Source: Bdellovibrionales bacterium (GTDB lineage: Bacteria; Bdellovibrionota; UBA1018; CAIMNF01). Taken from it: DNA of 64,000 nt. The notes under the pieces were generated by a model. The model saw nothing but the letters and a program-made list of their open reading frames with translations, was not told the DNA's origin and searched no databases. Positions 8,223 to 17,890 of this stretch are shown here, in pieces; within the stretch, counting starts at the first letter, position 1; each line of letters opens with the position of its first letter. A program made the position numbers and the translations under genes. Where the stretch lies: NCBI GenBank assembly GCA_947462765.1, contig CANHQK010000003.1:35206-99205 (forward strand), written 5' to 3'.

Positions 8223-8993
8223 TCAGCCGAATCTCCCTGTGATGTACTCCTCGGTACGACGATCCCCCGGCGTGGTGAACACCCGTGTGGTCGGACCGTA
8301 CTCGATCAAACTCCCGTATAAGAAAAATGCGGTCCGATCCGAGATCCTGGCCGCTTGTTGCATATTGTGAGTCACCATCAGGATCGTTGTTTCTTTCTTA
8401 AGCTGAATCACCAATTCTTCGATTTTGGCCGTTGAAACCGGATCAAGTGCACTGGTGGGCTCATCCATCAGGAGCACGGGTGGCTTCACAGCTAGGGCTC
8501 TCGCAATGCACAAACGCTGCTGCTGCCCTCCCGATAGAGACATGCCTGAAGCCCCGAGCTTGTCCTTGACCTCGTTCCAAAGAGCCGCCTCACGGAGAGC
8601 TGCTTCGACGCGGGCTTCGAGTTCCACACCTTTAGCAATCCGATTCAACCGAAGACCCGAGGCTACATTCTCAAAAATACTCATGGAAGGAAACGGATTC
8701 GGTTTCTGAAATACCATGCCGATCCTCCGACGGATCCGAACCGGATCGGTTCCAGTCGCATAGATGTCCTGACCCTCGAGACTCACCCGGCCTTCTGCCC
8801 GACCACCGGGTGTCTCTTCGTGAAGACGGTTCAGACACCTTAGAAATGTGGACTTCCCGCAACCGGAAGGTCCGATGAAGGCAATCACTTCATGCGGTGA
8901 AACCTCGAGGTCGATTCCATGTAAAATCTCGTTCGACTCGACGAAAGCCTTCAGCCCATTGACTTCAAGTAAAGCATTGGTTGAGCTCATCAT
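8223..8993 (-). CDS. pstB: PstB, phosphate ABC transporter ATP-binding protein
   Basis: 256 aa using the ATG at 8993, which overlaps the pstA stop and follows a GGAGAAGGGA ribosome site. Walker A is GPSGCGKST (residues 41-49), the signature is LSGGQQQR, Walker B is [13 protein letters not shown], and the switch His is in MVTHNMQQA. The [10 protein letters not shown] and FQKPNPFP segments are diagnostic of PstB rather than other ABC ATPases. It powers the PstCA channel for periplasmic phosphate bound by PstS. The longer open frame upstream to 9092 lies inside pstA and is not used. Confidence 0.97.
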   Translation of the reverse strand: MMSSTNALLEVNGLKAFVESNEILHGIDLEVSPHEVIAFIGPSGCGKSTFLRCLNRLHEETPGGRAEGRVSLEGQDIYATGTDPVRIRRRIGMVFQKPNPFPSMSIFENVASGLRLNRIAKGVELEARVEAALREAALWNEVKDKLGASGMSLSGGQQQRLCIARALAVKPPVLLMDEPTSALDPVSTAKIEELVIQLKKETTILMVTHNMQQAARISDRTAFFLYGSLIEYGPTTRVFTTPGDRRTEEYITGRFG

Positions 8994-9820
8994 CCATCCC
9001 TTCTCCGCGGCAAAAAAAATCTGATCACCAGATTCAAACCGAGCACCATCAGTATCAGGATCAAAGCACCCCCCCAGGCTTTGGAATGCCACTCCTCGTA
9101 CGGGCTCACCGCATAGGTATAAATCTGAACCGGGATCGAGGCCAAGGGTTGGGAGAGCCCCTGGAACCAGTGTTGAGAGGCGAATGCGGTGAAAAGCAAA
9201 GGCGCGGTCTCACCGGCAATCCGTGCTACGGCCAGGATCACACCCACCGTGAGGGAACGGACACTCCCCTTCAATACGATGCTCAAAATGACTCTCGCCT
9301 TCGGAAGGCCGAGCGCGAGTCCGGCCTCACGAACCGAACGGGGCACAAGCTTAAGCATCTCTTCAGTCGTCCGGGCAATCAGGGGAATCATGATCATGGA
9401 CAGCGCAACCGCTCCGGCATGGGCCGAGAATCCCTTGAAAGGCCTGACCACCAGTGCGTATGCAAACAACCCGACCACAATCGATGGTATGCTCGAAAGA
9501 AGTTCGACCACGACGCCTAGCAAACGGGAAACGGGCTTTTGTGAATACTCCGAAAGCAGGATTCCCATTCCCAGACCGAGCGGAATCGAGATCAGAGAAC
9601 ACATCGATATGAGAACCACCGACCCCAGAATGGCATGACCGATCCCACCGCCCGGATCACCGACCGGGGCGGGGAGACTGGTGAAAAACTCAGGGGTCAG
9701 AGAGGGTGCGCCATGGGAAACCACATAAAACAACACACTGAACAAGGGGACCAGCGCAATCAGAGCCAGCACGCACAGTCCGGACAGAAACAAACGGTTC
9801 AGCCAACGTCTGGTATTCAC
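8990..9820 (-). CDS. pstA: PstA, phosphate ABC transporter permease
   Basis: 276 aa from a GTG at 9820 that overlaps the pstC stop (GTGA) and follows an AAGGGGGG ribosome site; this gives the normal short N terminus before the first membrane helix ([17 protein letters not shown]). Six membrane helices are visible and the cytoplasmic EAA loop is [22 protein letters not shown], broken here as [14 protein letters not shown] then GLALGLPK, the contact with PstB. It forms the heterodimeric inner-membrane channel with PstC. The open frame reaches 9871 but would overlap pstC further. Confidence 0.95.
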   Translation of the reverse strand: MNTRRWLNRLFLSGLCVLALIALVPLFSVLFYVVSHGAPSLTPEFFTSLPAPVGDPGGGIGHAILGSVVLISMCSLISIPLGLGMGILLSEYSQKPVSRLLGVVVELLSSIPSIVVGLFAYALVVRPFKGFSAHAGAVALSMIMIPLIARTTEEMLKLVPRSVREAGLALGLPKARVILSIVLKGSVRSLTVGVILAVARIAGETAPLLFTAFASQHWFQGLSQPLASIPVQIYTYAVSPYEEWHSKAWGGALILILMVLGLNLVIRFFLPRRRDG

Positions 9821-10737
9821 TTCGAATCCCCCCCCTTCCGGAGAGAGATCCGCAAAAACAAAAACAAGCACCCTGAGATCAGGAGCAAGACCAGCCCCAC
9901 CACTCCCAGTGCCGAAAGATGTGTTCCCGTAGCTTCAGCCACCTCGGAGGCCACCGCACTGGCCATGGTTTGATGGGGTGCAAAAAGTGAGAGGGAGATT
10001 TCAGCCGTATTTCCAATCACCATGGTCACCGCCATGGTCTCACCCAAAGCCCGAGATAGACCGAGGATCATCGCACCGAGGATTCCAGAGCGTGAACTCG
10101 ATACCACTCCGATCCAAAGCATCTCAGAGCGGGTCGAACCCAGGGCAAGCACCCCTTCCTTGAGTGGACGCGGAACCGCACGGAATACCTCTTTGCAAAT
10201 GGCCGTGATCGTCGGCGTGATCATGATGGAAAGAATCATCCCTGCTGCCAACATACCGACCCCGTATATCGGTCCTGAAAACAACGGGATGAAACCGAGA
10301 GAACCGCGTAAAAACGGCTCAACACTGGTCCGGAGCCAAGGAATCACAACGAACAACCCCCAGAGCCCGTACACCACACTCGGAATCGCTGCGAGCATCT
10401 CCACCAGGAACCCGAATATCGCTCCCACACGAGCCGGCGCGATCTCGGTCAGAAACAAAGCGGCTGCAACACTGACCGGTGTGGCCAAGAGCAGAGCGAG
10501 CAGGGAACTCACCAGGGTTCCGTAAATGAACGGCAGGATCCCGAAAGATTTGAGCGGTGGATTCCACTCCAGACCCAGCAAATTCAAAAGTCCGACCTCC
10601 TGGAAAGCCGGTAAGCCCAGATCAATCAAAAAAACAAACATCCCGCCGAGCAGGAGGAATGCCAGAATCGCAAATCCATAAAGAACTCTGCGAAAATACA
10701 AATCGACCAGGTTCTTTTCGACCGGGATGTCCCTCAT
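9817..10737 (-). CDS. pstC: PstC, phosphate ABC transporter permease
   Basis: 306 aa with six or seven membrane helices. The EAA-type loop (CKEVFRAVPRPLKEGVLALG) and PstC-typical segments (VVYGLWGLFVVIPWL, GLSRALGETMAVTMVIGN) are present. The RALGETMAV motif is characteristic of PstC. It partners PstA and is energised by PstB. It starts 4 bp inside pstS and ends inside the pstA start, so the operon is fully translationally coupled. Confidence 0.96.
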   Translation of the reverse strand: MRDIPVEKNLVDLYFRRVLYGFAILAFLLLGGMFVFLIDLGLPAFQEVGLLNLLGLEWNPPLKSFGILPFIYGTLVSSLLALLLATPVSVAAALFLTEIAPARVGAIFGFLVEMLAAIPSVVYGLWGLFVVIPWLRTSVEPFLRGSLGFIPLFSGPIYGVGMLAAGMILSIMITPTITAICKEVFRAVPRPLKEGVLALGSTRSEMLWIGVVSSSRSGILGAMILGLSRALGETMAVTMVIGNTAEISLSLFAPHQTMASAVASEVAEATGTHLSALGVVGLVLLLISGCLFLFLRISLRKGGDSK

Positions 10738-11804
10738 GGCCGCATGATCTCCTGTTCACTCCGCGCGAGACGGTCCAAAACCCTTTTGATCAAGGGCTTC
10801 GGCAAGGGAGCGTAATTCAAGCCTGCACTCAGCTCTTGGCCGTTTCTCAAGGCCCAAGCAAGAAAACCGAATAACGCGGTCCTGACATTCCCCCTCGGCA
10901 TCCGGTCATAAACGAGCAGATAAGTGAAAGAACTGATTGGATATGCCCCCGTTGCTGGAACCAGCGTGATCGAAGCCCGGAAATCATCCGGAATGGTGGC
11001 GAGAGCCCCCTCAGCGGCTAGAGTCACACTCCTCGGGGAAGGCTCGATATACTCACCCCGTGCATTACGGACCGAGGCTACCGGCAGTCCGAGTGTTTTT
11101 GCGAAAACAAGCTCCACATAGCCAATCGAACCGGGAATCTGCTTGATGAAGCTGGTAACCCCTTCATTGCCCTTCCCTCCGATACCGGTCGGCCATCGAA
11201 GCGCCGATCCCTTACCGACTTTATTCTTCCACTCCTCGGAGGATTTCGAAAGAAACTCTGAAAAAATAGAGGTGGTGCCGCTTCCGTCCGCACGATGAAC
11301 CACGAGGATGTCGGGATCCTGAGGAGATTCGAGTACGGTTTTCTCTGTCGGATTCAATTCGACAATTCTCGGATCCGCCCAACGAGTGATCTTACCGAGA
11401 AAAATCCCGGCAATGACTTCTCCGGACAGCTTCAGGGGCCCCTTCAGTCCGGCCTTCTGGTAGGTGAGGACCACCGCCCCCATCGTTGCGGGAATATGCA
11501 AGACCGGCGACTTGGCCTTCTTCAGCTGTTCATCCGACATCGGCGCATCAGAGGCTCCGAAATCGACAGTCTGATCAAGCAACTGGCGGATCCCCCCTCC
11601 GCTCCCGATGGACTGGTAATTGAAGGCCAGAGCGGGATGCTCTTTCTCGTAAACGGAAAACCACCGGGAGTACAAGGGGTATGGAAAGGTGGCTCCGGCT
11701 CCGTTCACCATGAGCTTCCTCTCGAGCCAGTCGGCCCGGACTGTTCCCGGCCAGGCCAACGCCGGGAGCAGGAAAAAACCCAGGAGGATTCCACGCATGG
11801 ACAT
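10734..11804 (-). CDS. pstS: PstS, periplasmic phosphate-binding protein
   Basis: 356 aa from the ATG at 11804, which gives a compact signal peptide (hydrophobic core GILLGFFLLPALA, cleavage after VRA). A TTG at 11840 would add 12 residues. The mature protein opens with NGAGATFPYPLYSRW, then the phosphate-contact motifs QSIGSGGGIRQ, DFGASDAPMS and HRADGSGTT, all typical of PstS. It delivers phosphate to PstCAB. The gene is first in the operon and divergent from tyrS. I looked for a classical E. coli Pho box in the short intergenic space and did not find one. Confidence 0.95.
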   Translation of the reverse strand: MSMRGILLGFFLLPALAWPGTVRADWLERKLMVNGAGATFPYPLYSRWFSVYEKEHPALAFNYQSIGSGGGIRQLLDQTVDFGASDAPMSDEQLKKAKSPVLHIPATMGAVVLTYQKAGLKGPLKLSGEVIAGIFLGKITRWADPRIVELNPTEKTVLESPQDPDILVVHRADGSGTTSIFSEFLSKSSEEWKNKVGKGSALRWPTGIGGKGNEGVTSFIKQIPGSIGYVELVFAKTLGLPVASVRNARGEYIEPSPRSVTLAAEGALATIPDDFRASITLVPATGAYPISSFTYLLVYDRMPRGNVRTALFGFLAWALRNGQELSAGLNYAPLPKPLIKRVLDRLARSEQEIMRP

Positions 11805-11874
11805 GGCCTGAGCTTGCGATTTCAGAGGGCTTTTTGTCAATGCAGAAGCGCAGGACTTGGATTAAGATCAGGCC

Positions 11875-13188
11875 ATGCGTAACCCGATTTATTCCGAGCT
11901 ACAATCCCGTGGAATCCTGTACCAGGTCACAGATGAGTCCCTGAACGGCCACCTCGAAAAAAGTCCGGCCACCCTGTATTGTGGCTTCGATCCGACCAGC
12001 GACTCCCTCCATGTCGGCAGCCTATTCCCGCTTCTGACTCTCCGACGCTTCCAAATGGCCGGACATCGCCCGATCATTGTCCTGGGCGGAGCGACAGGCA
12101 TGGTTGGCGACCCGAGCGGCAAATCCCAGGAGCGCAATCTCCAGACCCCCGAGCAAGTCGCGAGGAATCTGGCTGGAATTCGTAAAGTGGCCGAAACCTT
12201 CCTCGATTTCACGCCCGGATCGGACCACGCGGCGCTCATTGTCGACAACAGCGAATTCTACCGCGACATGAACGTCCTCACCTTCTTGCGCGAAGTGGGC
12301 AAGCACTTCACAGTGAACCACATGACCCAGAAGGACTCGGTCCGCTCACGCATGGAAGACCGGGATCACGGGATCTCTTACACCGAATTTTCATACATGC
12401 TCCTGCAAGCATATGATTTCTACTGTCTGCATGAGCGATACGGTTGCACCCTCCAGATCGGGGCGTCCGATCAGTGGGGGAATATCACCGCCGGCACCGA
12501 GCTGATCCGAAAGAAACTGGCCCATGGCGAGGCCACTTCACCGGACTCCCCCCTTCCGGCTTTCGGCCTCACCCATCCCCTGATCACCCGGCCTGACGGG
12601 GTGAAATTCGGCAAAACGGAAAAAGGAGCAGTCTGGCTTTCGCCAGAAAAGACCTCTCCATACCAATTCTACCAATTCTTTATCCAATCCCCGGATAGCG
12701 TGGTGATCACTTGGCTCAAGTACCTCACGTTCCTTCCATTGGAGCAAATTGAGACACTGAGCGGACAACTCGAGCGGGAGCCCGAGAAAAAAGCGGCTCA
12801 GACTGCGCTGGCCCGCGAACTGACCCGTCTGGTTCACGGCGAGGAAGCGCTACAAAGAGCCGAGGCGGCGACCCGCGCACTCTTCGGTGCCGAGTTGAAG
12901 GATCTTGATCTCGTCACACTCCATGAACTCTTTGCTGACGCTCCCGCTACCGAACTCTCCCGTGAGCGTATTATGGCGGGTTTACCGCTCGTCGATCTTC
13001 TTGCTGAATCAGGATTATTCCAATCCAAGGGGGCTGCTCGCAAAGAAATCCCCGCGGGAGGGGTTTATCTCAACAATGAACGGATCACCGATGTCTCTTT
13101 CACTGTTCAAACCACGAACCTGATCGCCGGATCCGCGCTCGTGCTCCGCAAGGGGAAGAAAAACTACCACCTCTTGAAGTTCATTTGA
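11875..13188 (+). CDS. tyrS: Tyrosyl-tRNA synthetase
   Basis: 437 aa class I synthetase. HIGH-like motif DSLHVGSL (HVG at 46-48), nucleotide-site AYDFYCLH, QIGASDQWGN, and KMSKS-like KFGKT (244-248). The C terminus is an S4 RNA-binding domain (ESGLFQSKGAARKEIPAGGVYLN split over about 380-420). Length is that of the E. coli-type TyrRS. It charges tRNA-Tyr. The gene is monocistronic or the first of its unit, convergent with the following hydrolase by 8 bp. TAAGAT lies 6 bp before the ATG, without a good -35. Confidence 0.97.
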   Translation: MRNPIYSELQSRGILYQVTDESLNGHLEKSPATLYCGFDPTSDSLHVGSLFPLLTLRRFQMAGHRPIIVLGGATGMVGDPSGKSQERNLQTPEQVARNLAGIRKVAETFLDFTPGSDHAALIVDNSEFYRDMNVLTFLREVGKHFTVNHMTQKDSVRSRMEDRDHGISYTEFSYMLLQAYDFYCLHERYGCTLQIGASDQWGNITAGTELIRKKLAHGEATSPDSPLPAFGLTHPLITRPDGVKFGKTEKGAVWLSPEKTSPYQFYQFFIQSPDSVVITWLKYLTFLPLEQIETLSGQLEREPEKKAAQTALARELTRLVHGEEALQRAEAATRALFGAELKDLDLVTLHELFADAPATELSRERIMAGLPLVDLLAESGLFQSKGAARKEIPAGGVYLNNERITDVSFTVQTTNLIAGSALVLRKGKKNYHLLKFI

Positions 13189-14296
13189 GAAGACGGGGGC
13201 TGTTGTCTGTTGTCTCGACAGGACGGATCCCGTCAAACTGGTTCCGACGGGTCTGAATACGCGTCCAGCCGAATCCTTCATTCATGGAATCGCCACTCAG
13301 GGCATGAGCCAGGACTTTGGAGGTCACCAGCGGACGTTCCATCTGGGGAATGTGGCCGGTTTTCTTCAGCACGTAAGCATCCAAATACTCACCGTATGAT
13401 TCGATCCAATTGCGAACCCAATGGGTCGGGACAAAGCGGTCGGTATCCCCCCAGATCACCGTCAATTTCTTTGCCATGAATGGACGTGAACCGTCTATAA
13501 AATGATCGTCCCGAACTGAATCCACAAAACTCCGGATCGACGGTCGTTCGTAGAATTCCTTGAAATCCCGGTTGAGCAGAGGACCGAACTTCTTCGGGTC
13601 AAACACGATCAATTCCAGTAGTTCTTCGAGAGTCAGTCCCTGATTCCTGACAATGAAGTCACCGAAAATCCTCCGCTCCTCTGTCGGAATCAATCCGGAC
13701 GGGGCGATTGCGATGAACTGCTCGATGAGCAGGTTGAACTGCTGGGCGGTCTTGCCGGCAAGCCATGCCCCGAGAGAGTGCCCCATCAACACCTCGGGGG
13801 GATAAAGGTCGCACACCATTCTGACGACCCCGAGTAGGATTTCCATCGATGAGACCATTTCATGATGGGACAGGAACCCCATATAACCGGGAAAATCGAT
13901 CACCAGGACCTCGTCGAAACGACGGGTCAGCTCAGCCTTGCTGAGGGTGAAAAATGGCAACCAGGAGCCGGGAGAGTCACCCAGTCCGGGAACAAATACC
14001 AGACGCCGGACTTTCTGCCCGGCTGGAGTCTCCCGAAGCGTCTTCCGGATCACATAAAACACCGCATCGCCTTGCTTGAGCTCCTCAAATCTGAAGCCGG
14101 CTTTCTCGAAGGCCTGCCGGAGCGCAAAATGAAGCACTTGGTTCTTATTGGGAATACGCGCCTTGACAGCTTCAACCCAGCGGTCGCGCCTCAAGGTCTG
14201 ACTCACCCTGTATTTTACAGTTTCCTTGAGCCCTTCGAGCATCCACTCCGCGAACTCGTTCGGATCGAAGGGAGAGGTTTGCTTCTGTTGACTCAT
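13181..14296 (-). CDS. Alpha/beta-hydrolase fold protein
   Basis: 371 aa. After a 90-residue N-terminal extension comes the hydrolase fold: VFVPGLGDSPGSW (oxyanion loop), nucleophile elbow LMGHSLGAWL (Ser about 190), acid in VIWGDTDRFV and histidine in KKTGHIPQME. That is a complete catalytic triad. The cap region (ERRIFGDFIV to DPKKFGPLL) is typical of MhpC/epoxide-hydrolase-like enzymes. Substrate unknown; a lipid or ester hydrolase is plausible. It overlaps the SPFH gene by 4 bp and is therefore in the same operon. Confidence 0.85.
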   Translation of the reverse strand: MSQQKQTSPFDPNEFAEWMLEGLKETVKYRVSQTLRRDRWVEAVKARIPNKNQVLHFALRQAFEKAGFRFEELKQGDAVFYVIRKTLRETPAGQKVRRLVFVPGLGDSPGSWLPFFTLSKAELTRRFDEVLVIDFPGYMGFLSHHEMVSSMEILLGVVRMVCDLYPPEVLMGHSLGAWLAGKTAQQFNLLIEQFIAIAPSGLIPTEERRIFGDFIVRNQGLTLEELLELIVFDPKKFGPLLNRDFKEFYERPSIRSFVDSVRDDHFIDGSRPFMAKKLTVIWGDTDRFVPTHWVRNWIESYGEYLDAYVLKKTGHIPQMERPLVTSKVLAHALSGDSMNEGFGWTRIQTRRNQFDGIRPVETTDNSPRLLK

Positions 14297-15246
14297 GAAT
14301 TCTTCGGTGAATCGAAGAGTGACTTGGCATTCAAGGCCATCAGATCGCGGAGATTCTTACTCATCCCATCCACAGAACCGTCGAAGAACAAGATATTCCC
14401 GCTCGAGTTCTCACTGATATTCTTCAGGGCCTCGGTCCACATCGAAAACAGGATGAAGGACGCATCGAGGTTGCTCTTCTGCATCTCACCAGCGGCAGCA
14501 CTCATCCCCCTGGCCACTTCCTCACGGAAGCGGGCCACGGCTTGTCCTCGTAACATGGCTGCATTCATCTCGGCCTCAGCCTGGATCCGGATCGCATTAC
14601 CCTCGGCTTCAGCGGCCTTGGTCTTGGTAATCAAAAGAGCCTGTCCCTCGTTCTCCGCAGCGGCTTTCATGTTGTTCGCCGCGACGACCTTGCTCATCGA
14701 GCGCATGACCTCCTCGTCGAAAGTCACGTCATTCACCTGAAGATCGATCAGGTGGTAGCCCCACTCTTCCAGGTGCTGATCCATGTTCTCTTTCACTGCA
14801 TGGGTGATTTCAGTGCGCAGCGAGAGGATCTCAGACTGGCGTTTGGTGGCCACGAATGAGCGGATGCTCCCCTCTACAGAACGGGACAAAGTCTGCATGA
14901 AGCTCCGGTAGTCCATGAATTTGAAGGCGACATTCTTGATCGTCTCTTCCTCCGAGTCTTTGACCGAGTACAGGAGCATGGCCTTGAAATTCACGTTGGC
15001 TTGATCCTGGGTGACCGCCTGGAACTGGAGCTCGATCGACTGGTTCTGGAGAGAAATCTTCGAGAAAACCTGTTCGATCACGGGAATCTTGAAATTCAAC
15101 CCTGCCCGGAGAGTCCGGGAATATTTCCCGAAAAGGGTCAGGACTGTCACGGTACCTTGCTGCACTGTCACAATGCCGGTCAAGAGGATGACAAAAAGAA
15201 TGATGCCCAGAATCAACATTGCAGGATTCTCCATAATATTTTCCAT
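14293..15246 (-). CDS. SPFH/band 7 (stomatin-like) membrane protein
   Basis: 317 aa. One N-terminal membrane helix (MLILGIILFVILLTGIVTV) is followed by the SPFH domain (VQQGTVTVLTLFGKYSRTL, GLNFKIPVIEQV, QAVTQDQANVNFKA) and a long Ala/Glu/Lys-rich coiled coil (AENEGQALLITKTKAAEAEGN region). This is the architecture of stomatins, QmcA and HflK/C, which form ring oligomers in membrane microdomains and often regulate proteases such as FtsH. Coupled to the hydrolase downstream (4-bp overlap). A start at 15234 (second Met) is possible. Confidence 0.9.
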   Translation of the reverse strand: MENIMENPAMLILGIILFVILLTGIVTVQQGTVTVLTLFGKYSRTLRAGLNFKIPVIEQVFSKISLQNQSIELQFQAVTQDQANVNFKAMLLYSVKDSEEETIKNVAFKFMDYRSFMQTLSRSVEGSIRSFVATKRQSEILSLRTEITHAVKENMDQHLEEWGYHLIDLQVNDVTFDEEVMRSMSKVVAANNMKAAAENEGQALLITKTKAAEAEGNAIRIQAEAEMNAAMLRGQAVARFREEVARGMSAAAGEMQKSNLDASFILFSMWTEALKNISENSSGNILFFDGSVDGMSKNLRDLMALNAKSLFDSPKNS

Positions 15247-15277
15247 ATCGTTCAGGCTGAGAGCTTAATCCAAACAC

Positions 15278-16339
15278 CTACCTCCGCAAAACATAATCCG
15301 AGCGGGCCCCCTCTTGGGCCTTTCGGATGAAGACACGCTGTTTCGCACCGATTCCAAACAAGACTTGACGCACATCAGTCAGTACGGAGCGCGATGCGTA
15401 ATAACCGTGTCCCAGCCCGGTCAACCCGGGGTCATCGACCTCTGAAACGTTCACGACGTCCACGCCCTCCTGCCTGAAGCAGGAACCGAGGCGCTCCTGA
15501 TGATTCACTTTCTTGGAGGCCGTCATCGCATGATCCTTGTCGGAACAGAACAGCGTCACTCTGCCGGAAATGGATTTCAATGCAGGAAGGATTCGTACGA
15601 ACTCCTCCGGGTCGAAATCAGGGGCATTCAAAATCAACTCCTGCACGACCACACGTCCGGCTTCGGGGGCGAAACGGGACAACGCTGGTAATACCACTTC
15701 GTGTCCCATGGAATGAACCATCCATTGAATCGGGACCCAAAGCGAAGCAAGCTCCCGTAGCACCTGCACGGTGGGCTCGATACTGGCCAAAGCGTGCTTG
15801 CGATTGAGTTCGTAGGTCCGGTTGATCAAGGTCTGGGCAAGAAATCCACCGTTCCCCCCGGCAGGCCAGGATAACAACACCACCTTGCCCTGGAATTTAA
15901 GATCATAGGCCAACTGGGCCGCGCGCTGGAGGGCTTCATCAAACCGGACATTGAAGCCATGAGTGAAAACGAGGATCCCCCACTCCGACGACAATCCCAA
16001 CTGTTTTTTCCAGTCCTCTAGAGGGACTTGAACCCTTTCAGCCATCCGGGAAGGAAGGCTCCCCACTCCGCGCTCCCCCGATACGTCGACCCGGGTCTTT
16101 CCAAAATAGGTCGAACTCGCCGGATAGATGCCTTCTTGCTCACGATTCGTCGCGAACCAAACCTCGACCTCGCGGGCTCCCACCCACTCCTCTGGAAAAG
16201 CTTTTGATTCCTCCATGCCCATGAACGACCGGATCCGGAGCAAGGCCCCATCAGGAAGTGCCGGGGGCGGGGGCGGAGGAGAAGAACACGACACCAGGAG
16301 GACCAGCAGAGCTGTCCCGGGCAAGCACCTTTTCAGCAT
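15278..16339 (-). CDS. Lipoprotein with DUF900-type alpha/beta-hydrolase domain
   Basis: 353 aa. Signal with lipobox LLVSCSS (Cys at about 18), then a poly-proline stretch. From about residue 45 the sequence matches the DUF900 hydrolase group: VEVWFATNRE, FGKTRVDV, ILVFTHGFNVRFDEAL, nucleophile in WMVHSMGHEVVL and His in LGHGYYA. Members are predicted serine hydrolases anchored to the outer membrane. First gene of the operon with the SPFH protein (31-bp gap) and the second hydrolase. It is just downstream of the tRNA-Leu gene on the same strand. Confidence 0.85.
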   Translation of the reverse strand: MLKRCLPGTALLVLLVSCSSPPPPPPALPDGALLRIRSFMGMEESKAFPEEWVGAREVEVWFATNREQEGIYPASSTYFGKTRVDVSGERGVGSLPSRMAERVQVPLEDWKKQLGLSSEWGILVFTHGFNVRFDEALQRAAQLAYDLKFQGKVVLLSWPAGGNGGFLAQTLINRTYELNRKHALASIEPTVQVLRELASLWVPIQWMVHSMGHEVVLPALSRFAPEAGRVVVQELILNAPDFDPEEFVRILPALKSISGRVTLFCSDKDHAMTASKKVNHQERLGSCFRQEGVDVVNVSEVDDPGLTGLGHGYYASRSVLTDVRQVLFGIGAKQRVFIRKAQEGARSDYVLRR

Positions 16340-16386
16340 GGCACCAATCTACCTCCCCGGCACCCTTTGCGGTAGATCGAAAAAAA

Positions 16387-16475
16387 TGGTGCCGAGGACC
16401 GGAATCGAACCGGTACGTCTGTTGCCAAACCCAGGATTTTAAGTCCTGTGCGTCTACCAATTTCGCCACCCCGGC
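16387..16475 (-). tRNA. tRNA-Leu (anticodon UAA), CCA encoded
   Basis: Read on the minus strand, the 7-bp acceptor stem GCCGGGG/CCTCGGC closes with one G-U pair. A 5-bp anticodon stem (CAGGA/TCCTG) carries the 7-nt loop CTTAAAA with anticodon TAA (+ strand 16439-16441). There is a class II long variable arm and a TTCGATT T-loop. The discriminator A is followed by a genomically encoded CCA (16387-16389). It reads UUA and, by wobble, UUG. It lies 56 bp after der and may be processed from that transcript. Confidence 0.97.
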
Positions 16476-16531
16476 AATGAGGATCGGATGCCCCACAGTT
16501 TGCCCATGACCGGGGATGTTTGCAAGACTCC

Positions 16532-17890
16532 TTATCCCTTAGTCTTCAAAAAATGCATCCGGACCGGGCTTCCGAGATATCCGTAGTGCTCCCGGATGGC
16601 CCTGACCAAGTGCCGGCTCAGGCTGAAATGAATCTTGCGCGGATCGCTCACATGGGCAACGAAAGTCGGAGGGTTCCGACCTGACTGGTGCACAAAATAG
16701 AACTTTGCATTGTTCGGGTTGTGGATTTCGGCAGCATTCCGGAGAAATTCTGTCAGCTCTTTGGTCTGGATCTTGAGAGATCGCTGCTCGATCACGGCTT
16801 GAGCCACCCGGAACAACCGGTCGAGCCCGATCGAGTCCTTGGCGGTGGTGAAGACGAGCGGAGCATAGCCGAGAAAACGGATCTTCTTCCGGATCTCCTC
16901 CTCAGCGAGCTTCTGGGAAAAATCCTTGTTTCCAACCTGCGTATCCCACTTGTTCAGAACGAGAATCACACTGCATCCCATCTCTTCGATGAGGCCGGCA
17001 ATCTTCTCGTCCTGCTCGTACACCCCTTGTTCCCCATCCATCACCAGGAATGCCAGGTCGGCACGCTCGAGGGTCTTTCGGGTTTGAACCACGGACAAGA
17101 CTTCAATCCCCTGCTCGGTCTTGTTCTTCCGGCGGATCCCGGCCGTATCGATCACGGTGAAATCTTTGCCATTCCAGTTGATGTCCAAATCAATCGCATC
17201 GACGGTGGTGCCGGCAATCGGACTCACGATCGTACGCTTCTCGCCACAAATGGCGTTCAGCAAAGTGCTCTTCCCGACGTTCGGTTGTCCGACGATGGCA
17301 ATCCGGGGGGTTCGAGGAACATAAACCTCCTCCTTCTCCGACTCCGCGTCCTCCTCAGAAACCACCGGAAGGGCCTCTGGATTCAACAAATCGACCACCA
17401 TCTCCTTCAACTCATCGATCTGAAGGGCATGCTCGGCCGAGACAGGAAGCAATCGATCCACACCGAGGGCGTAGAACTCCGCGAAACGCTCCTCGGCCAA
17501 ATCAGAGTCGGCCTTGTTCAATACCAGAATCACGGGGATTTTCTCGCTGACTCCGGACCGACGGAGCTCCGAAAAAACCTCTTCATCCGCCTGGGTCAGT
17601 CCGACCTTGATATCCACGACAAAGAGAACCACAGAAGCCTCTTTGAGCGCGGTATCCACTTGGAGACGGATCTCTTCCTTGAACTGCCCCTCTCCGAGAC
17701 CACCGGTATCAATGAGGTTCACCGGGTACTCTTTGGCACGGACCCAGAAGCTCGCGGGCTCCACAATACGATCGCGCGTCACTCCCGGCGTGTCGAGCAC
17801 CAAGGCCCGCTTTCGACCGAGTAGCCGATTGAACAGACTGCTTTTACCGACATTGGGTCGCCCCACGATCACCACATTGATGGAATTCAT
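16532..17890 (-). CDS. der: Der (EngA), double-GTPase for 50S ribosome assembly
   Basis: 452 aa. Two tandem Era-like GTPase domains: the first with GRPNVGKSS (about 10-18), DTPGVTRDR and NKAD; the second with GQPNVGKST, DTAGIRRK and NKWD; then the C-terminal KH-like domain ending MHFLKTKG. The 15-residue acidic linker (EEDAESEKEE) is normal. Der is essential for late 50S maturation. It overlaps era by 4 bp and is the last protein gene of a seven-gene operon. Confidence 0.98.
   Translation of the reverse strand: MNSINVVIVGRPNVGKSSLFNRLLGRKRALVLDTPGVTRDRIVEPASFWVRAKEYPVNLIDTGGLGEGQFKEEIRLQVDTALKEASVVLFVVDIKVGLTQADEEVFSELRRSGVSEKIPVILVLNKADSDLAEERFAEFYALGVDRLLPVSAEHALQIDELKEMVVDLLNPEALPVVSEEDAESEKEEVYVPRTPRIAIVGQPNVGKSTLLNAICGEKRTIVSPIAGTTVDAIDLDINWNGKDFTVIDTAGIRRKNKTEQGIEVLSVVQTRKTLERADLAFLVMDGEQGVYEQDEKIAGLIEEMGCSVILVLNKWDTQVGNKDFSQKLAEEEIRKKIRFLGYAPLVFTTAKDSIGLDRLFRVAQAVIEQRSLKIQTKELTEFLRNAAEIHNPNNAKFYFVHQSGRNPPTFVAHVSDPRKIHFSLSRHLVRAIREHYGYLGSPVRMHFLKTKG

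Noticed and set aside
11805..11874. Search for a Pho box and a tyrS promoter between pstS and tyrS
   Set aside because: TTGACA on the minus strand has no usable -10 at 16-19 bp, and TTGTCA on the plus strand is 23 bp from TAAGAT; no repeat resembling the E. coli Pho box is seen.
13196..13216. Short direct repeat (tgttgtctgttgtctc)
   Set aside because: It lies inside the coding 3' end of the hydrolase gene and has no further copies nearby.
16688..17824. 378-codon open frame on the plus strand opposite der
   Set aside because: Antisense shadow of der, whose two GTPase domains are unambiguous.
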